64,000 nt of DNA from Mauremys mutica. Lineage: Eukaryota; Chordata; Testudines; Geoemydidae. The DNA is taken from assembly GCF_020497125.1 (NCBI RefSeq), contig NC_059081.1, positions 57,370,768-57,434,767 on the forward strand, in the 5' to 3' direction. This document shows, piece after piece, positions 10,101-25,100 of the stretch. The position numbers and the translations under genes are program-made. The notes beneath the pieces are model-generated. The model did no database searches and was not told where the DNA came from. It saw only the letters and a list, made by a program, of their open reading frames with translations. Numbering within the stretch: position 1 is the stretch's first letter; each line of letters opens with the position of its first letter.

Positions 10101-13100
10101 TGACTCTCACTATCTTGATGAAGAGACAGTAAAATGGGCAAAACTGGTATTGTTGCAGAATTTAGCAGGAAGAAATTACTGTGGGAAAACAGGCAGGGAT
10201 TAGAATGCAATACGTGTAGCCTTAAGTATTGGTGCTTCTTGGCTTAAGTGGAAAAAACATTAGGAGTCAAAATCTTGTAACTTCTAAGTGAACAGCTAAC
10301 TTGTTCAAGGCTAACCATAGTTGCATATTCTCACCATTCAAAAAGTCAATGGTGGCTATTTCTGCAGCTATTGCAGTTGATAGTTGACATGTTTGGGTCA
10401 AATGGCTAATGCTAAACTCATATGTATTAAACTAATGGCAAATTCACTGGCTGTTTCAGGCTTCCCTGGTAAACTCAAACATTTCTGAAACTGTTGCCGG
10501 TTTAATTACTGAATGAATTCCTGAAGTTGGATGATGCTGATACAGAAGCTGATACAGAAATTGACAGTATTATCTTTAAGTTAAAGTGAGACTAAGCTCC
10601 TACAACTAGTAGGCTTATCAAATACCAATGCTTTCTCTTTTATTGCAGATGAAAAAGAGAGGTTTGACCCTACTCAGTTTCAGGACTGTATTATTCAAGG
10701 TCTAACTGAAACTGGCAGTGACTTGGAAGCAGTAGCAAAGTTTCTTGATGCGTCTGGAGCAAAACTTGACTATCGCCGCTATGCAGAGACACTCTTTGAC
10801 ATTCTGGTGGCTGGTGGAATGCTGGGTAAGTGTCTAGCTAAACTTTTAAACATGGCTGCTTTGATAGATCACATCATTCTCTCATTTGGACTCAAATGAC
10901 ACTTGCACGCATGCTTAAATGTAGGTTATTGATCTGCTTTGTCACCCAAGTTTTAAAATGGATGCTATTTATTTGGATTGCTTCAAACCTTTGTGGTACA
11001 TACATTAATGCTCTGTCTCAGCATAATCTCTGCTACATTGGATTGAGGGTGGCTGCTTGCACTGCAGCAGAAATGGCTCACTTTTTAAATCGTCTGTCCT
11101 TGAACACAGTGAGAATCACTACTCGTATGATAGTGTCTTGTCTTACGGTGTTTACCCGCTCAAGGATGGAAGAGCTCTTGTGACAGGTTCGGTCACAGAG
11201 ACCCCCATGAGATTGTCACCTGATGTGCTGAAGTTACCTCTGAACCTGTTTTCCACTGCCAGCTTGGGACTCCAGAACCCTGCCTTATTGAGCCAGACAC
11301 ATTAGTCTGCTGCAACACAGACCCAGGTCTGGTCCATGCCCCCAAAGCTGCAGACTTTAACCAAAACCTGCTCAGCAAGTCACCTATCTCCAGCACCCAG
11401 ACACCCACTTCCCAATGGGATCCAAACCTCAAATAAATCCATTTTACTCTGTGTAGTGCTTATACAGGGTAAACTCATAAATTCTCCGCCCTCTATAACA
11501 CTGATCGAGAAATGCCCAGCTGTTTGCTCCCCTAGGTATTAATCACTTACTCTGGGTTTACTAATAAATGTGATTTTTTTTATTAAGTAGAAAAAGTAGG
11601 ATTTAAGTGGCTTTCAAGTAATAACAGACAGAACAAAGTAAGTTACCAAACAAAACGTGCAAGTCTAAGCCCAGTACATTTAAGAAACCGAATACAAGTA
11701 AATATCACCCTCAGATGTTCCAATAAGATTCTTTCACAGATTAGACTCCTTCTTAGTCTGGGCCCAATATTTTCCCTGGTACAATTCTTGTTGTTTCCAG
11801 CTCAGGTGGTAACTAGGAGATTTCTCATGACTGCAACCCCCTTTGTTCTGTTCCACCCCCTTTTTATGGCTTTGGCATAAGGCAGGAATCTTTTATCTCT
11901 CTGGGTCCCCACCCCTCCTTCTAAATGGAAAAGCGCTGGGTTTAAGATGGATTCCAGTACTAGGTGACATGGTCACATGTCCTGTGAGACCCCAAGCTTC
12001 CATTCTTTCCAGTCTGACTCAGATGAACACAGGAAGGCTTCCAAGTAAACAGCCATTTACAACCAATTGTCCTGGTTAATGGGAGCCATCAAGATTCTAA
12101 ACCACTATTAATGGCCCACAATTTACATATAGTTACAATAGGACTTCAGAGTAATACCTTATATTTCTAGCTTCAGATACAAGAATGATGCATTCATACA
12201 AATAGGATGAACACACTCAGTAGAATTATAAGCTTTGTAATGATACCTTACAAGAGACCTTTTGCCTAAAGCATATTTCAGTTGCATTATATTCACACTT
12301 ATAAACATATTTCCATAAAACATATGAGAGCTGACACATTGCACTCCATAACTATTGGCTTTCTCTTTTCAATTATTTCTTTTTCCGTTGTTGCTTCCTC
12401 TTTTGGCCTTTATTGCTTACTACCTGCCACAGCACCAAAGCTTGGGGCTCATGCTTCAGTTTTAAGTTGTCACTGTTCTGATAGGCTTCCAAACAGGACC
12501 TCAGCATCCAGTACTGGCAGACCAGCAGCAACACTTCATAATGCAATGTCAAGTTTCATCTGCTAAATCCATCTCCATTTAATTATGGACGCTGTAGCTG
12601 CTATTAATCCCTCAACAGTAAACTGCACTTCTTGCTTCAAGTGACTTAACAAGGCTTCTGGTATGCTGCATCTAGGTTCCCTGTTCTTGCTACTGTAGAA
12701 GCAACCTATGGCAGTGGGTTTGGGGAAATACATACAGCAGGATTTGAGAAGAATGTACAAAACAGCAGATAGTTTGACAATTAATTCCTCTGTTAGGGAT
12801 ATTCCCCTCTGTGAGGGGACACTGCCTTAAATGAGTGACCTTGAACTCTTCAAAGCTTAAGTGTTCTTGCATTCTAAATTTTTGTGCATAATTTGGCAAG
12901 CTTGTCTTCTATATTATAACTTTAAAAAAGGTGAATTCTACTTTAACTTTCATAAAAAGTAGAATTTGGATCATGCAGCATGTGCTTACTCACTGTGATA
13001 AAGCTTTCAAAGGATTGGTTCACTTTAAATGGCTACTAACAATGGTGAGCGGACGGGCCGGCTGGGGTATATATTCACTCCAGGGGGCGCCCAGCCGGCC

Positions 13101-16100
13101 CGCCGGAGTTGCTAGGGTAAAAAAGTTCCGAGATGCCGTGCACGCGCGGCGCGCACACCTGACTGGAATGCATAGGAGCAGTCACTCGAAGAAGGAGGAT
13201 TGGTTCACTTTAAATGGCCACTAACAATGGTATTTAAAATAATTAACTTGCATTTCTTTAGAACACTTGTGAAGGGCCTAAAGCACTGTACTAATACTAA
13301 ACCACAGTACTAGTGAGAGGCTTGTAAAGTTGCATATCAGGGAATTAAAGCAAATAGGGTGAGTGACTTGCCTAATGTCTCATAGGCCTTGGCTACACTG
13401 GAGAGTTGCAGCGCTGGTAGTGGCTTTACAGCGCTGCAACTTACTCCCTGTCCACACTGGCAAGGCACATACAGCGCTGTATCTCCCTGGCTACAGCGCT
13501 GGCTGTACTCCACCTCGGCCTGGGGAATAACGACTGCAGTGCTGGTGCTGCAGCGCTGGTGTGCCAGTGTAAACAGTGATTAATCTTACTACGCTGTAAC
13601 TGATCTCCGGAATTTTCCCATAGTGCTTTTAACTAAAGAACTCTTTGTTTTGTTGTGAACTCGAAAAACAAACACAACTACTGTTTGCTGTGAATGAGGC
13701 AGGCAGGGGGATGAATGTCCAGAGCTAGTGTTTGCTTGAGGAGAGAAACAGCACGTTGGGGGTGGGAGGGAGGGGAAGGGAGTCCCTCAGAGCAGCTGCT
13801 TATCTGGTCTGAAGGCTATTTGCATTTAAGAGTGAATGAGGGGTGGGGGAAGTAGTTGGAATTTGCAAGGCAGGGAGCTGACAGTGTCTGCTCCAAAAAT
13901 CCCCCCTCTCTCCCTCACGCTCCCTGTCACACTCCACCCCACCCCCCTCTTTTGAAAAGCATGTTGCAGCCACTCGAACGCTGGGATAGCTGCCCATAAT
14001 GCACCACTCCCAACACCGCTGCAAATGTGGCCACACTGCAGCGCTTTCCCTACACAGCTGTACGAAGACAGCTTTAACTCCCAGTGCTGTACAGCTGCAA
14101 GTGTAGCCAAACCCATAGTATATTGGTGACTGAGTCAATAGAACCAAAGGGTCCTGATTTAGCCAACAGACTACTTCACTGTGGAAAGCACTACTTATAG
14201 CAGTATCCACTATGTGCTAAGCACTCTCCGGATAAGAATGAATTGTTGTTGCCTCAAGAAGCCCATAACCTCTGGATAGACACCTACAGATGTTTACTAC
14301 TACTCAGGTGGATTTGATGCATGTGTAAGTGAATCTTCGGGAGACTTTAATATGAGAAGTAAGAGCTTTGTAAATTATCTCAAAGGCCATACCATGTATA
14401 GAAGGCAATGTGGAAGAAAAAGCTTGACAAATGGGCATTTATCAAGGTTCCCACTTTTAAAACTGGGAAGAGGGAAGAAGGAGATACGAGTTTGGATAAG
14501 TAAGGAGGGGAAAAATTATATAGGACTTGAATTACAATGCATGATGCCTGAATTTGATGTGATAAATGGGGAAACAAGTGGAGTAACATGATCAAAATGA
14601 AGGGCATGGAAGAGGACTCTTGCTCCTGTGTTTTGTGTAGGTTGGAAGAGGGTAGTGTGTGCTCTATGGATTCCAGAGAGGAGGATGTTGCAGTATTTGA
14701 GACCAGAGAAGGCCCTAAATGAGAAATTTAGTGACTGGGTATGAAAAGATGTACGAGTCTTGAAAACTCTAAGCAGAAAGAAGTAGCAGGATTTGAGTGT
14801 GCAGGGCAGGGAGATGTCAGAAATCACTTCCACTCAGGCCTACACTCTGGTAGGGAGGATGGCAGTTTTATTAGTGAGTGTAGAGGTTTTGGGATGGAAG
14901 ATAAGAGTATCCTGTCCATTCAAATAGAATGTGTTTCTGAAGTCTTGCTCTTATCAGATTACCATCTTTTGGGAAACCTCAATCCATAGAGTCCTCAGAT
15001 ATGGATGATGAAACAGGTATTCTAAAGTGTCTGATTTCTTTTAATAAAGAATTACATTAGTTTCCTTTGTAGTATCTGCAAACATTAGAAAAATGTTAAC
15101 TTGTGCTCCCACTGCTGGCTCTGCCAAAGAATAAGAGCTTTCTACCCACATGGAGTGGTACCATTTTAAATTCTTGGATGTTGTGTGTATTAACACCTGA
15201 CTTAACTCTTGAATTAAATATTCTAATACCTGATTAGCACCTTCCATATCTGAACTCAAGTGATGGCTTCTCTTTGCTTTTTCATTCTAGAAATGTCACA
15301 AAAATCAAATCCCTAACACACACCAGTGTGATGATCAGTTTCTACTGTAGATCAGGCCTCAGTCGCCTTAAAGCAGTGGGTCTCAAACTTTTTTACTGGC
15401 GACCCCTTTCACATCACAAGCCTCTGAGTGCGATACCCCACCCCCAATAAATTAAACACACTTTTTAATATATTTAACACCATTATAAATGCTGGAGGCA
15501 AGCAGGGTTTAGGGTGGAGGTTGACAGATCACAACCCCCCATGTAATGATCCTTTGAGGGGTCCCAACCCCCAGTTTGAGAACCCTGTCCTTAAAGTAAC
15601 AGGACTTTGTCGCCTTTAACCAGAAGTCCTGCAGTATAATAAACGAATTAACAGACTAGTCTTGATGTTGCATCTTACAAAGACTCAGGTCTAAATCAAA
15701 ACTGACTTGAGCCCCACTTGATCTGTCCTTGAGTACTTTTGACTGGCCTCTAATAAATTTGGTGTGAAGATTTAGGGTGGGACTCCTCAAAATTGCTCAC
15801 AGTTGGCCTAACTCCCTGCCCTGGAATCAGCAGTGAGACTCCCATTGAGTTATCTAGAAGTAGTTGAACCAATGCTCATGCTTTTGAAAATCCAATCTTA
15901 AATGTTACAAGTGACTCATGTATTAAAGTGGATATTTTTGGAGCCATGGTTGCTGTTTTGCTTAGCACATTGTTAGAAATTTTCTTCTTTGACTTTATTG
16001 AGGTTAGGCTTTAAAAGAACCTTCCAACACTAAACTGCGATGCTTTAATTTTTGAGCCGTTCAAAACTTAGTGTGGACATGCAACTCTATAACAATTAGG

Positions 16101-19100
16101 TTTTGCTTCCAGGGCTGGGTCACGCAGTTTAAAAAATAAATAAAAATAACTGTTAATTGTGTGTGAAGTGACTTTAGTAGATACGATATTTAGGATTAAA
16201 TCAATGTAATGTCTCTTGTATCTGCAGTTGGAAGGAAAACTTTCATGATCTGTTGGGGTTTTTTTAAGACAAAACTAATGTATTATGGCTCTCAATACCA
16301 AGTGTGTAAAGCTCTTCTGTTGTACAGAATATTAAATCTGAGCATTATCAGTCTATTTGATACATCCTGACTTAAGTTTCAATGCAACAATAGTAGATGA
16401 CTAAATAAAATTATCTGGAGGCCTATATTTAGTGGTATAGTCACCACTAATCTTCAGTAAAGGACAGCTGTAAGATTCAGCATCGTACGACACTAAACTT
16501 AAAGCAGATCAAAAAGTCACTTTTTACTGACTCTTTGCATACTATAAGCAATAGTGTAATCCTTGCTGATCAAAAAAAATATTTAAATATGAAATACCAG
16601 TTTTAATTTCTAATGAAGTGTTAACACTAAAACTTCTTCTAGCCCCAGGTGGTACTCTGGCAGATGACCTGATGCGTACAGATGTCTGTGTATTTGCAGC
16701 ACAAGAAGATCTAGAAACCATGCAAGCATTTGCTCAGGTTAGTCCTGAGTGTACAGTTGAACTTCACTGACTCTCACCTTGTGTGCACAATAGTTGATAA
16801 CTAGCTGTCATGTTTAGCATTGCTGTGGAATAATGGTCTACAAAAACTGGTCTTGGTGTTCAAATAAACTAACTTTTTTTTTATTTTTTTGGAAGCCTCC
16901 CAGCAAATGGCCTTAGACATGCAGCATTTAAAAAAAAACCAACCCATTATGTTAAACTCTGTAGTGTGGCAAACTATCATTGGTACAAAAATGCCAGACT
17001 TGACATGTTGAACCAAATGTTCAACAAAGCTGGTTTGAAACTCATTACTTTTTGCCTTGATTAGAGTCCAAATGTAATGTACTAATTTTCTGTCTTCTAG
17101 GTTTTTAACAAGCTAATCAGGCGTTACAAATACCTGGAAAAAGGCTTTGAAGATGAAGTCAAAAAGGTATTTAACAGGCTTCAGATAACAGCAAAAAACC
17201 CTGCGGCTAAGCTTCAAGACAGCCATGCACGCTAAAAGGAAGAGTGCTGTGATTAAATCTTCACTTACTAGAATAAATGTCCTTGTATCTTAATGTGGCA
17301 TTTGATTATATAAATGACAACTAATTTAGTGTGGAATTAAATTTCAGTCAGGGTAACATTCTACTTATGGAGTGATCTTGTATTTCTGCCCATCATAAGC
17401 TACTATGATCGCCAGCAGCCTTAACCTTTGGTTCAGGGAGGCACTGGCTACACCAGCTGATAATACTTAAAAGCTTTGTGTATTCATTTTGGAAGGATTA
17501 CCATTCTTTCTATTGCAGCTGCTGCTGTTCCTAAAAGGTTTTTCAGAGTCTGAGCGGAACAAACTGGCCATGTTGACAGGTATTCTTTTGGCCAATGGGA
17601 CACTTAATGCATCAATTCTCAACAGCCTCTATAATGAGAACTTGGTTAAAGAAGGTAACTACTAGTATTAAACAATTCTGTTGGATGGTGAGGGGTGCTG
17701 GGAGCAGGGGACCAAGAGGCATTAGTGACAGATTTAACCAAAGCTAAAATTTGACATAGATGTGAACTGTGGCAGCCACATACTCTGCTGCATAACAGCG
17801 AGTCTTATCCAGTGACACAATCTGTTGGCCTAACTAGTTCTGAAGCAAAATTTAACTGGCAGTCTTCTACCTCTCTTCCACCCCATGCACATGCACACCT
17901 GTGAGGGTTTGTCATAGTTTGGGTAGCTGATATACTATGGATTTGAAGACACCACAGGATGGGGAGAACCATTAACATTGCAAGCAAGTTCCTCTTCCTT
18001 TCATATTGAACTATTAACAGTACCTTTCTAACTCCTGTTGTGCAGGTGTTTCTGCAGCTTTTGCAGTAAAGCTGTTCAAATCATGGATAAATGAGAAAGA
18101 TATTAATGCAGTGGCTGCTAGCCTTCGTAAAGTCAACATGGACAACAGACTGATGGTGAGTATTCAAATGGATGACCTGAACACTGTTATCTGTCCTTGC
18201 TCTTGCAGATACCTCTCCACTTGGCCTATCTGAATTACTAAAACTTGTATGTAGTGTTGTAGTTGTGTTGGTCCCAGGAGATTAGACACAAGGTGGTTGC
18301 AGTAACCTTTTATTGGACAGACTTCTGTAGGTGAGAGAGATCAGCTTACATGGAGCTCTTCAGGTCACCCGAAGAGCTCTGTCTAAGGCTGAAAGCTTGT
18401 CTCACCAGCAGAAGTTTGTCCAATTAAAAATATTACCTCATCCACTTTGTCTCTAAAGCAAACTTGGTAACCCTTGGACTTTAAATGTGTCCCAATATAA
18501 AATGCAGGCACTAATAACTTCTGTGCATAGGAGTCAATGTAAATGTTGGGGTTTATTTTTTTTAGGAACTCTTTCCAGCCAACAAACAAAGCCTTGAACA
18601 CTTCACAAAGTATTTCACTGATGCAGGACTAAAAGAACTTTCAGAATATGTTCGGAACCAACAAACCATAGGAGCTCGTAAAGAGCTGCAGAAAGAACTT
18701 CAAGAGCAGATGTCACGTGGAGATCCATTTAAGGATGTAAGTATACGTATATTTAAACAAGATACAAAAAAAGAACTTGTCACAAAGCTGCTTGACATTT
18801 TTGTTTAGTTTATTCCACATAGAATTAACCCACCATTACTTGGATCTTTGCTTCCTGGAATCTTAGAACTGTGATTCTTATTAATAGAGTGAAGGGAAAG
18901 GAGTCAATTTACAGAACTGATTACTGGACTGTATCTAGTACCTGAGTGAGAAACTTGGTTGCTGTTGGAGGACTAAACCTGTAATGCATCTGTATGTCTT
19001 ACCCGACCTATCCTCTCTAGAGGACAGAACTCCTGGGCACTCTGAATTTAGAATGGTGGCAGCAGTAATCATTAGCTGAAGGTGACTGTTTGGGTGTCAC

Positions 19101-22100
19101 TACTTAAATATTAAGCTGCTAAATTCAAATAGAAAGTCTTGGGCTGCGTTCTCACTCTTCTCACCAGCTCAAGAAACTGATATTCTTGGTCTCCAATGTT
19201 TACTGGCCACTTGCATTTAATCTTCTAAACTAATGGTGCAGCACCTGACATTTGCATTGTAAAATGTAGAACTCATCCCTGCTTCTTGACCTATGACTGA
19301 ACTGCTATCTAAGGCAATTCAGAACTTTGAAAGGGTCTTTGGAAGTGAAATATAAGTATTCTGATTATAAGCCACAAAGGAAGCTGTTTAATCAGTAGCT
19401 TTCATACTAACATTAACTCACTGACTCTGCAGATAATCTTGTATGTCAAGGAAGAGATGAAGAAAAACAACATCTCAGAACAGACTGTGATAGGCATAGT
19501 CTGGTCTAGTGTAATGAGCACTGTGGAATGGAACAAAAAAGAGGAGCTGGTAGCAGAACAAGCCATCAAGCACCTGAAGGTATTTGCTGTAGCTCTGATA
19601 CAAGAACTCTGAATAACTGAACTTACTATAAAGACACTTAATGGGCTGGCCCAGTCCTTTTTTCCTCTCCCTGACCTAATTATACCCTAAAACGCCTAGA
19701 CTTAAACACAAGTGAGAATATACTACACCCTTTTCCAAGTAGAACTGCATCCACACTAAGGGAGTGAGTGTACTATTGGTGTAGTTTAAAGTAGTTCAGC
19801 TTTCTAGAGTAGACAAGACCTAACTCTGTACATCACCTAGCAAAATGGGGACTCAATCTTGCTTGAGGACTCCAGATGCTTGAGAAATACAAATGAGATG
19901 CTACTCAATGATGGAGGAAAAGATGGTTCCTGCAGGTAACTAGTGTGTACTAAAACACCAGTGTGGATTTCAGCCACCATTCTTAAATATGCAGCACTTG
20001 ATTATTGGACTCAAAAGGATTAGACTATCATCCAGTAAATCTTGATAAGCACCCACTTCACCATTCACCTCAAACTGAAAAGTTTCCGTCAGTAGCAATC
20101 TACATTTAGAGAGGCAAAATAAGAAAAGTTTGAGATCTTAGTCTGATTTAAGATGTACTTTGTATATTTTAACATGATGTTGATAACGTGTGCCTTACTG
20201 GTTTAATTTTTTTTTGTCATTAAGTAATTCTGACCCCCATACTTACCCATAACCTGAATTTATATTGACAAAAACAGCTTACAAATCAGTATTACCTGCT
20301 GAAATTACGGTTTAAAAAATTGAATTCTGCCAAGCCAGTAGATGGATTGCCCCTTAATCAGGTGGTGATAAACGAAGTATAACTAGTTTCTTGTGTAAAT
20401 AGCAACTTTTTTCAGAAAATTCAAAACTGTTTAAATGGCAAAAATATCACATTTCAGTGTTTGCAGGGAATTAATTTTACAGTTAAACTTAGATGATCTC
20501 AAGGATGGAATGAATCCTTGAAATTAAGTAATGTTACTTGTAAAATTCTTTGTCCTTGAAATTGACTAAGGTAACTGTCTAATGCACCCAAAACCAGACC
20601 ATTTTTCTCTAAGGAGGGGACCTAGTTAAAATCCATTTTGGAGGTATTTTCAGTTTCTATGCCCTCTGAAATAGTGACTTACACGGGGCTGGAAGTGTTT
20701 ATCTAATGTCTTGTACTCTTTCCAGCAATACAGCCCTCTGCTTGCTGCCTTTACTACCCAAGGTCAATCTGAGCTGACTCTGTTACTGAAGATTCAGGAG
20801 TACTGTTATGACAACATTCACTTCATGAAAGCCTTCCAGAAAATAGTGGTGCTCTTTTATAAAGGTAACTAAAGCTTTAAGGCTGCAGCATATAACTGTT
20901 TGCAAAGACTTCCAGTTCTTAACTCAGAGCTCTGAAAAGCTAATTTCTGACCTCTGGCAAATGAAATTGTCAGGATTCTCCGCAGTCAGTTAATTGGTAG
21001 CTGAAATTCTAGTGCTTGCATGCCCATCTGTACAAATCACCATACCATTGTCAGTTGAGGTAAATTGCTAAACCGCAGTGATCAGCAAGGGCCTCTATCT
21101 CTAATGTAGTTAGCGAGGGGAGTTTTAATGTCAACTATTTTTTGGCTGGCGTCTAGTAGCCATGGTGCACTTTTGCCCAATCAGATCAGTCTCACTTCTA
21201 TACAAAGATAACTTAAGGTTTTCCATCTATTAATAGCAAAAACATATATTGGTGTATGGGGAAAAGAAACTTGGGCCAGTTTTCTGGCAAATCATAGAAT
21301 CATAGAATTCAAGATCAGAAGGGACCATTATGATCATCTAGTCTGACCTCCTGCAAGATGCAGGAAACATAAGCCTATCCACCCACTCCTTAAGCAAGCG
21401 ACCCCTGCCCCATGCTTCGGAGGAAGGCGAAAAACCTCCAGGGCCACTGCCAATCTACCCTGGAGGAAAATTCCTTCCCGATCCCAAATATGGCGGTCAG
21501 CTGAACCCCGAGCATACAGGCAAGACTCTCCAGCCATACCCTCTGGAAAAAGGCTAACTATCGTATCATTGACCCATTGTACTAATTACCAGTGTGGCAC
21601 TTAATTGACCTATTGACTAAGCCCGTTATCCTATCATACCATCTCCTCCATAAACTTATCTAGCTTAATCTTAAAGTCATGGAGGTCCTTCGCCCCCACT
21701 GTTTCCTTCGTTAGGCTGTTCCAGAATTGCACTCCTCTGATGGTTAGAAACCTTCGTCTAATTTCAAGCCTAAATTTCCTGACTGACAATTTATATCCGT
21801 TTGTCCTCATGTCCACATTAGCACTGAGCTGAAATAATTCCTCTCCTTCCCTGGTATTTATCCCTCTGATATATTTAAAGAGTGCAATCATATCTCCTCT
21901 TATCCTTCTTTTGGTTAAGGAAAACAAACCGAGCTCCTCAAGTCTCCTTTCATACGACAGGCTTTCCATTCCTCGGATCATTCTAGTGGCCCTTCTTTGT
22001 ACCCGTTCCAGTTTGAATTCATCCTTCTTAAACATGGGAGACCAAAACTGCACACAATACTCCAAATGAGGTCTTACCAACGCCTTATATAATGGGACTA

Positions 22101-25100
22101 GCACCTCCTTATCCCTACTAGAAATACCTCGCCTAATGCATTCCAAGACCGCATTAGCTTTTTTTAACGGCCACATCACATTGCCTACGCATAGTCATCC
22201 TACGGTCAACCAGGACTCCTAGGTCCTTCTCCTCCTCTGTTACTTCCAACTGGTGCGTCCCCAGCTTATAACTAAAGTGTAAATGCATAACCGTACACTT
22301 CTCACTATTGAATTTCATCCTGTTACTAATACTCCAGTTTACAAGGTCATCCAAATCTCCCTGGAGGATATCCTGATCCTTTTCCGAATTTGCAATACCT
22401 CCCAACTTCGTGTCATCTGCAAACTTTATCAGCCCACTCCATCTGTCTCTTTCCATAAGTATGCTCACTCTGCACTGACAAAATGGTTTTCTGCTTCATC
22501 TTTGCCATATGGCTGCATGATGGCACTCCAGGGACAGGGCTGCTATAGATCTTTCTTACCCACTTCACAAACCAGTAACATATGGAGGACAAACTGTCTA
22601 CTTTCTGGGATTAGATAAACATAGGTAGGATATGGAGTCAGTTCCTTTTGTGGGAACTTAACTGTTTCCTGACTTTAAAGCAGTCACCCCTGAGACTAAA
22701 CTTAAAGATGCAATTTTCCCTAAATATAAATCTTGAAACTTGGTCTCCAATATAGCCTCAAGTTGTTACCATGACATACAAGAGCAACTGACTAGTCACA
22801 TGACTGTCAAATAGACTTCACTCACCTCCTACTGCATCTTTCAGGGAAAAGGAACTTTATTTCCTCTGTCACCTTTAATGTTAACAAATGGTGACTTGAT
22901 GTATACCATAGACATGCCTGTCAAACTCCACAAATGTGTACTCCATTTAAACAATCTTGTTCCTAGTAATATGTGGAATGGGGAGCCTTAAGGGAATGAA
23001 TATATTGGGGAGTGGGGGAAGAAGAGTGAAGGGTGACACTGTGACATGGCTGCCAACCAAGGGTGGCTGGGAGAGCCTAGTAAGCTAGCCTCAAAGCAGT
23101 ATGTTGGTACAGACTACTTCCATAGTAACCCTGCCTTGGCATGTCTTAAAACAGCTGAAGTTCTGAGTGAAGAACCCATCCTGAAATGGTATAAAGATGC
23201 ACACCTTGCAAAAGGAAAGAGCGTTTTTCTGGAACAAATGAAAAAGTTTGTGGAATGGCTTAAGAATGCTGAAGAAGGTAACTAAACAATTACTGTGAAA
23301 CTTTAGTTTGAAGTTAAACAAGAAGAATGGGTTTTGTAGTTAAGGAACACTAAAATCCCTGGTATAGATAGTGGTGCAGACAAGAGGAGATGGGCTGTGA
23401 AGTCTCCCTGTGTAGCTTCTCTATGCCTCCTGCCAGCATAATTAAACCATCCCGAATGAGTAGCAGTGGCTCTATTGTGGGGAGAGCATCTCCTGCTGAC
23501 ATAGTGCTGTTCTGACCAGTGCTTTTGTCGGTGAAACTTACGTTGGTCAGGGAGGGCTTCTCACTCCCCTGACAAAAGTGCTAGTGTAGACAAAGCCTGA
23601 TACTCAATTCTGAAATTGTGGGGTAGAAATTCCTTTATGACATGCTTTTAACAAAGCAGAGTGGATATAAGGGAATATTTCATTAAGCTTTGTTCTTCCT
23701 GATTGCTTTCCAACTTGGAAGACTGGATCTTGGCAACAAAATCTGACCCCAACCCTGTGTAAAACTTACATAACATGGTGGCTGTTTTGAAACTCTGCTA
23801 GCTGCCATTTAAAAGCTCAGATAAAATAAATTGAAACAGCCTAGTTAGTAAACAATGGCTGCCTTGGTAGGCCAATGAGACTAGGCTCAAGACTCATCTA
23901 TTGTGGGCTCCTCTAGATCAGTGGTTCCCAAATGGGTTTGTGAACCCCAGGGGTTCACCAAATGTTACAGGGGATTCTTGGGGGGGGAATTTCCTAATGG
24001 TGGACAGAGCTCTCCATAGGGACCCTGGGCAGCATGGGGCCTTCCAAGAGCTAAGCAATCAAAGCAAGTATATCTATCACACTGAGGAGATTTAAGACTC
24101 CTTATAAGAAATGGAAAGGGAGGTGGATATTTTTTGCTGTTTTTAAAATTAAATAGGCTGCTAGTGTTTATAATAATTTAAAAACAAGTTTAAGCTTTGT
24201 TGTAATGTGCATTGTTGCTCAAGACCTGAAAGTGTGTACGAGGAACTCTTTGAGTTGGCTTCTTAAATACCTTCATGCTGTTTAACATCTGATCTCGATG
24301 AAACATAGGAGTCAGAGGCGCCATATGGGGGGCAACAAGGGTCATGTGCTGCCCCTGCATCGGCACACCCCCTCCACCAGTCCCTCCCCTTTTTTGTGTG
24401 GCCCCTGCAGGCCCCCCCACTTTTCTGGTGGTGCCCCCGCAGGCCCTAGGGGGTGCAGGGGCTTTGCCCCCACCTTTTTTTTCTCTCTCTCTACTGGCAC
24501 CTCTGATATAAGACAAGGCTCCTAACAGCTTAATCAAAAGTGATATCTTGGAAGAGTTGCCATTTTCATACCATAATAAAAATACAGTAATGATAAAGTC
24601 AAATTTTATATTTCCAAGATCACTGCTTTTATAATCTGTTGAGGTAAGGGGGAAAATCCCTGGAAACCCTCATTTTTAGGAGGGGGTTCATGAGTTGTTA
24701 AAGTTTGGGAACCACTGCTCTAGATGAAAGTCTGGTCAGTTTAATGCTAACTCCTTCTACTGCATTTAAATTCACCAGAATCTTGCTGATTCTGGAGGGG
24801 AGAGAGAGCTCAGTGGTTTGAGCATTGGCCTGCTAAACCCAGGGTTGTGAATCCAATCCTTGAGGGGTCCATTTAGGGAACTGGGGTAAAAATCTATCTG
24901 GGGATTGGTCCTGCTTTGAGCAGGGGGTTGGACTAGATGACCTCCTGAGGTCTATTCTATGATTTGTGTATAATCTTTAATTCATACATAAATGACTAGA
25001 GCAGTAGTCCTCCCAAAAGTACTGTTGACATGCTAAAGTTTACTATAGTATCACATACTTTTTAAAGTAAATTTTGAATCTATGGAGTTGAAGTGCAAAA

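Noticed and set aside
13800..14210. 136-codon - strand frame, Cys-rich
   Set aside because: It lies across a hAT-like element and its flank; no start context, signal or family supports it.
24795..24870. tRNA gene (also 60835-60905)
   Set aside because: A and B boxes are visible but the cloverleaf does not close and a CR1-like tail follows; these are SINE heads.
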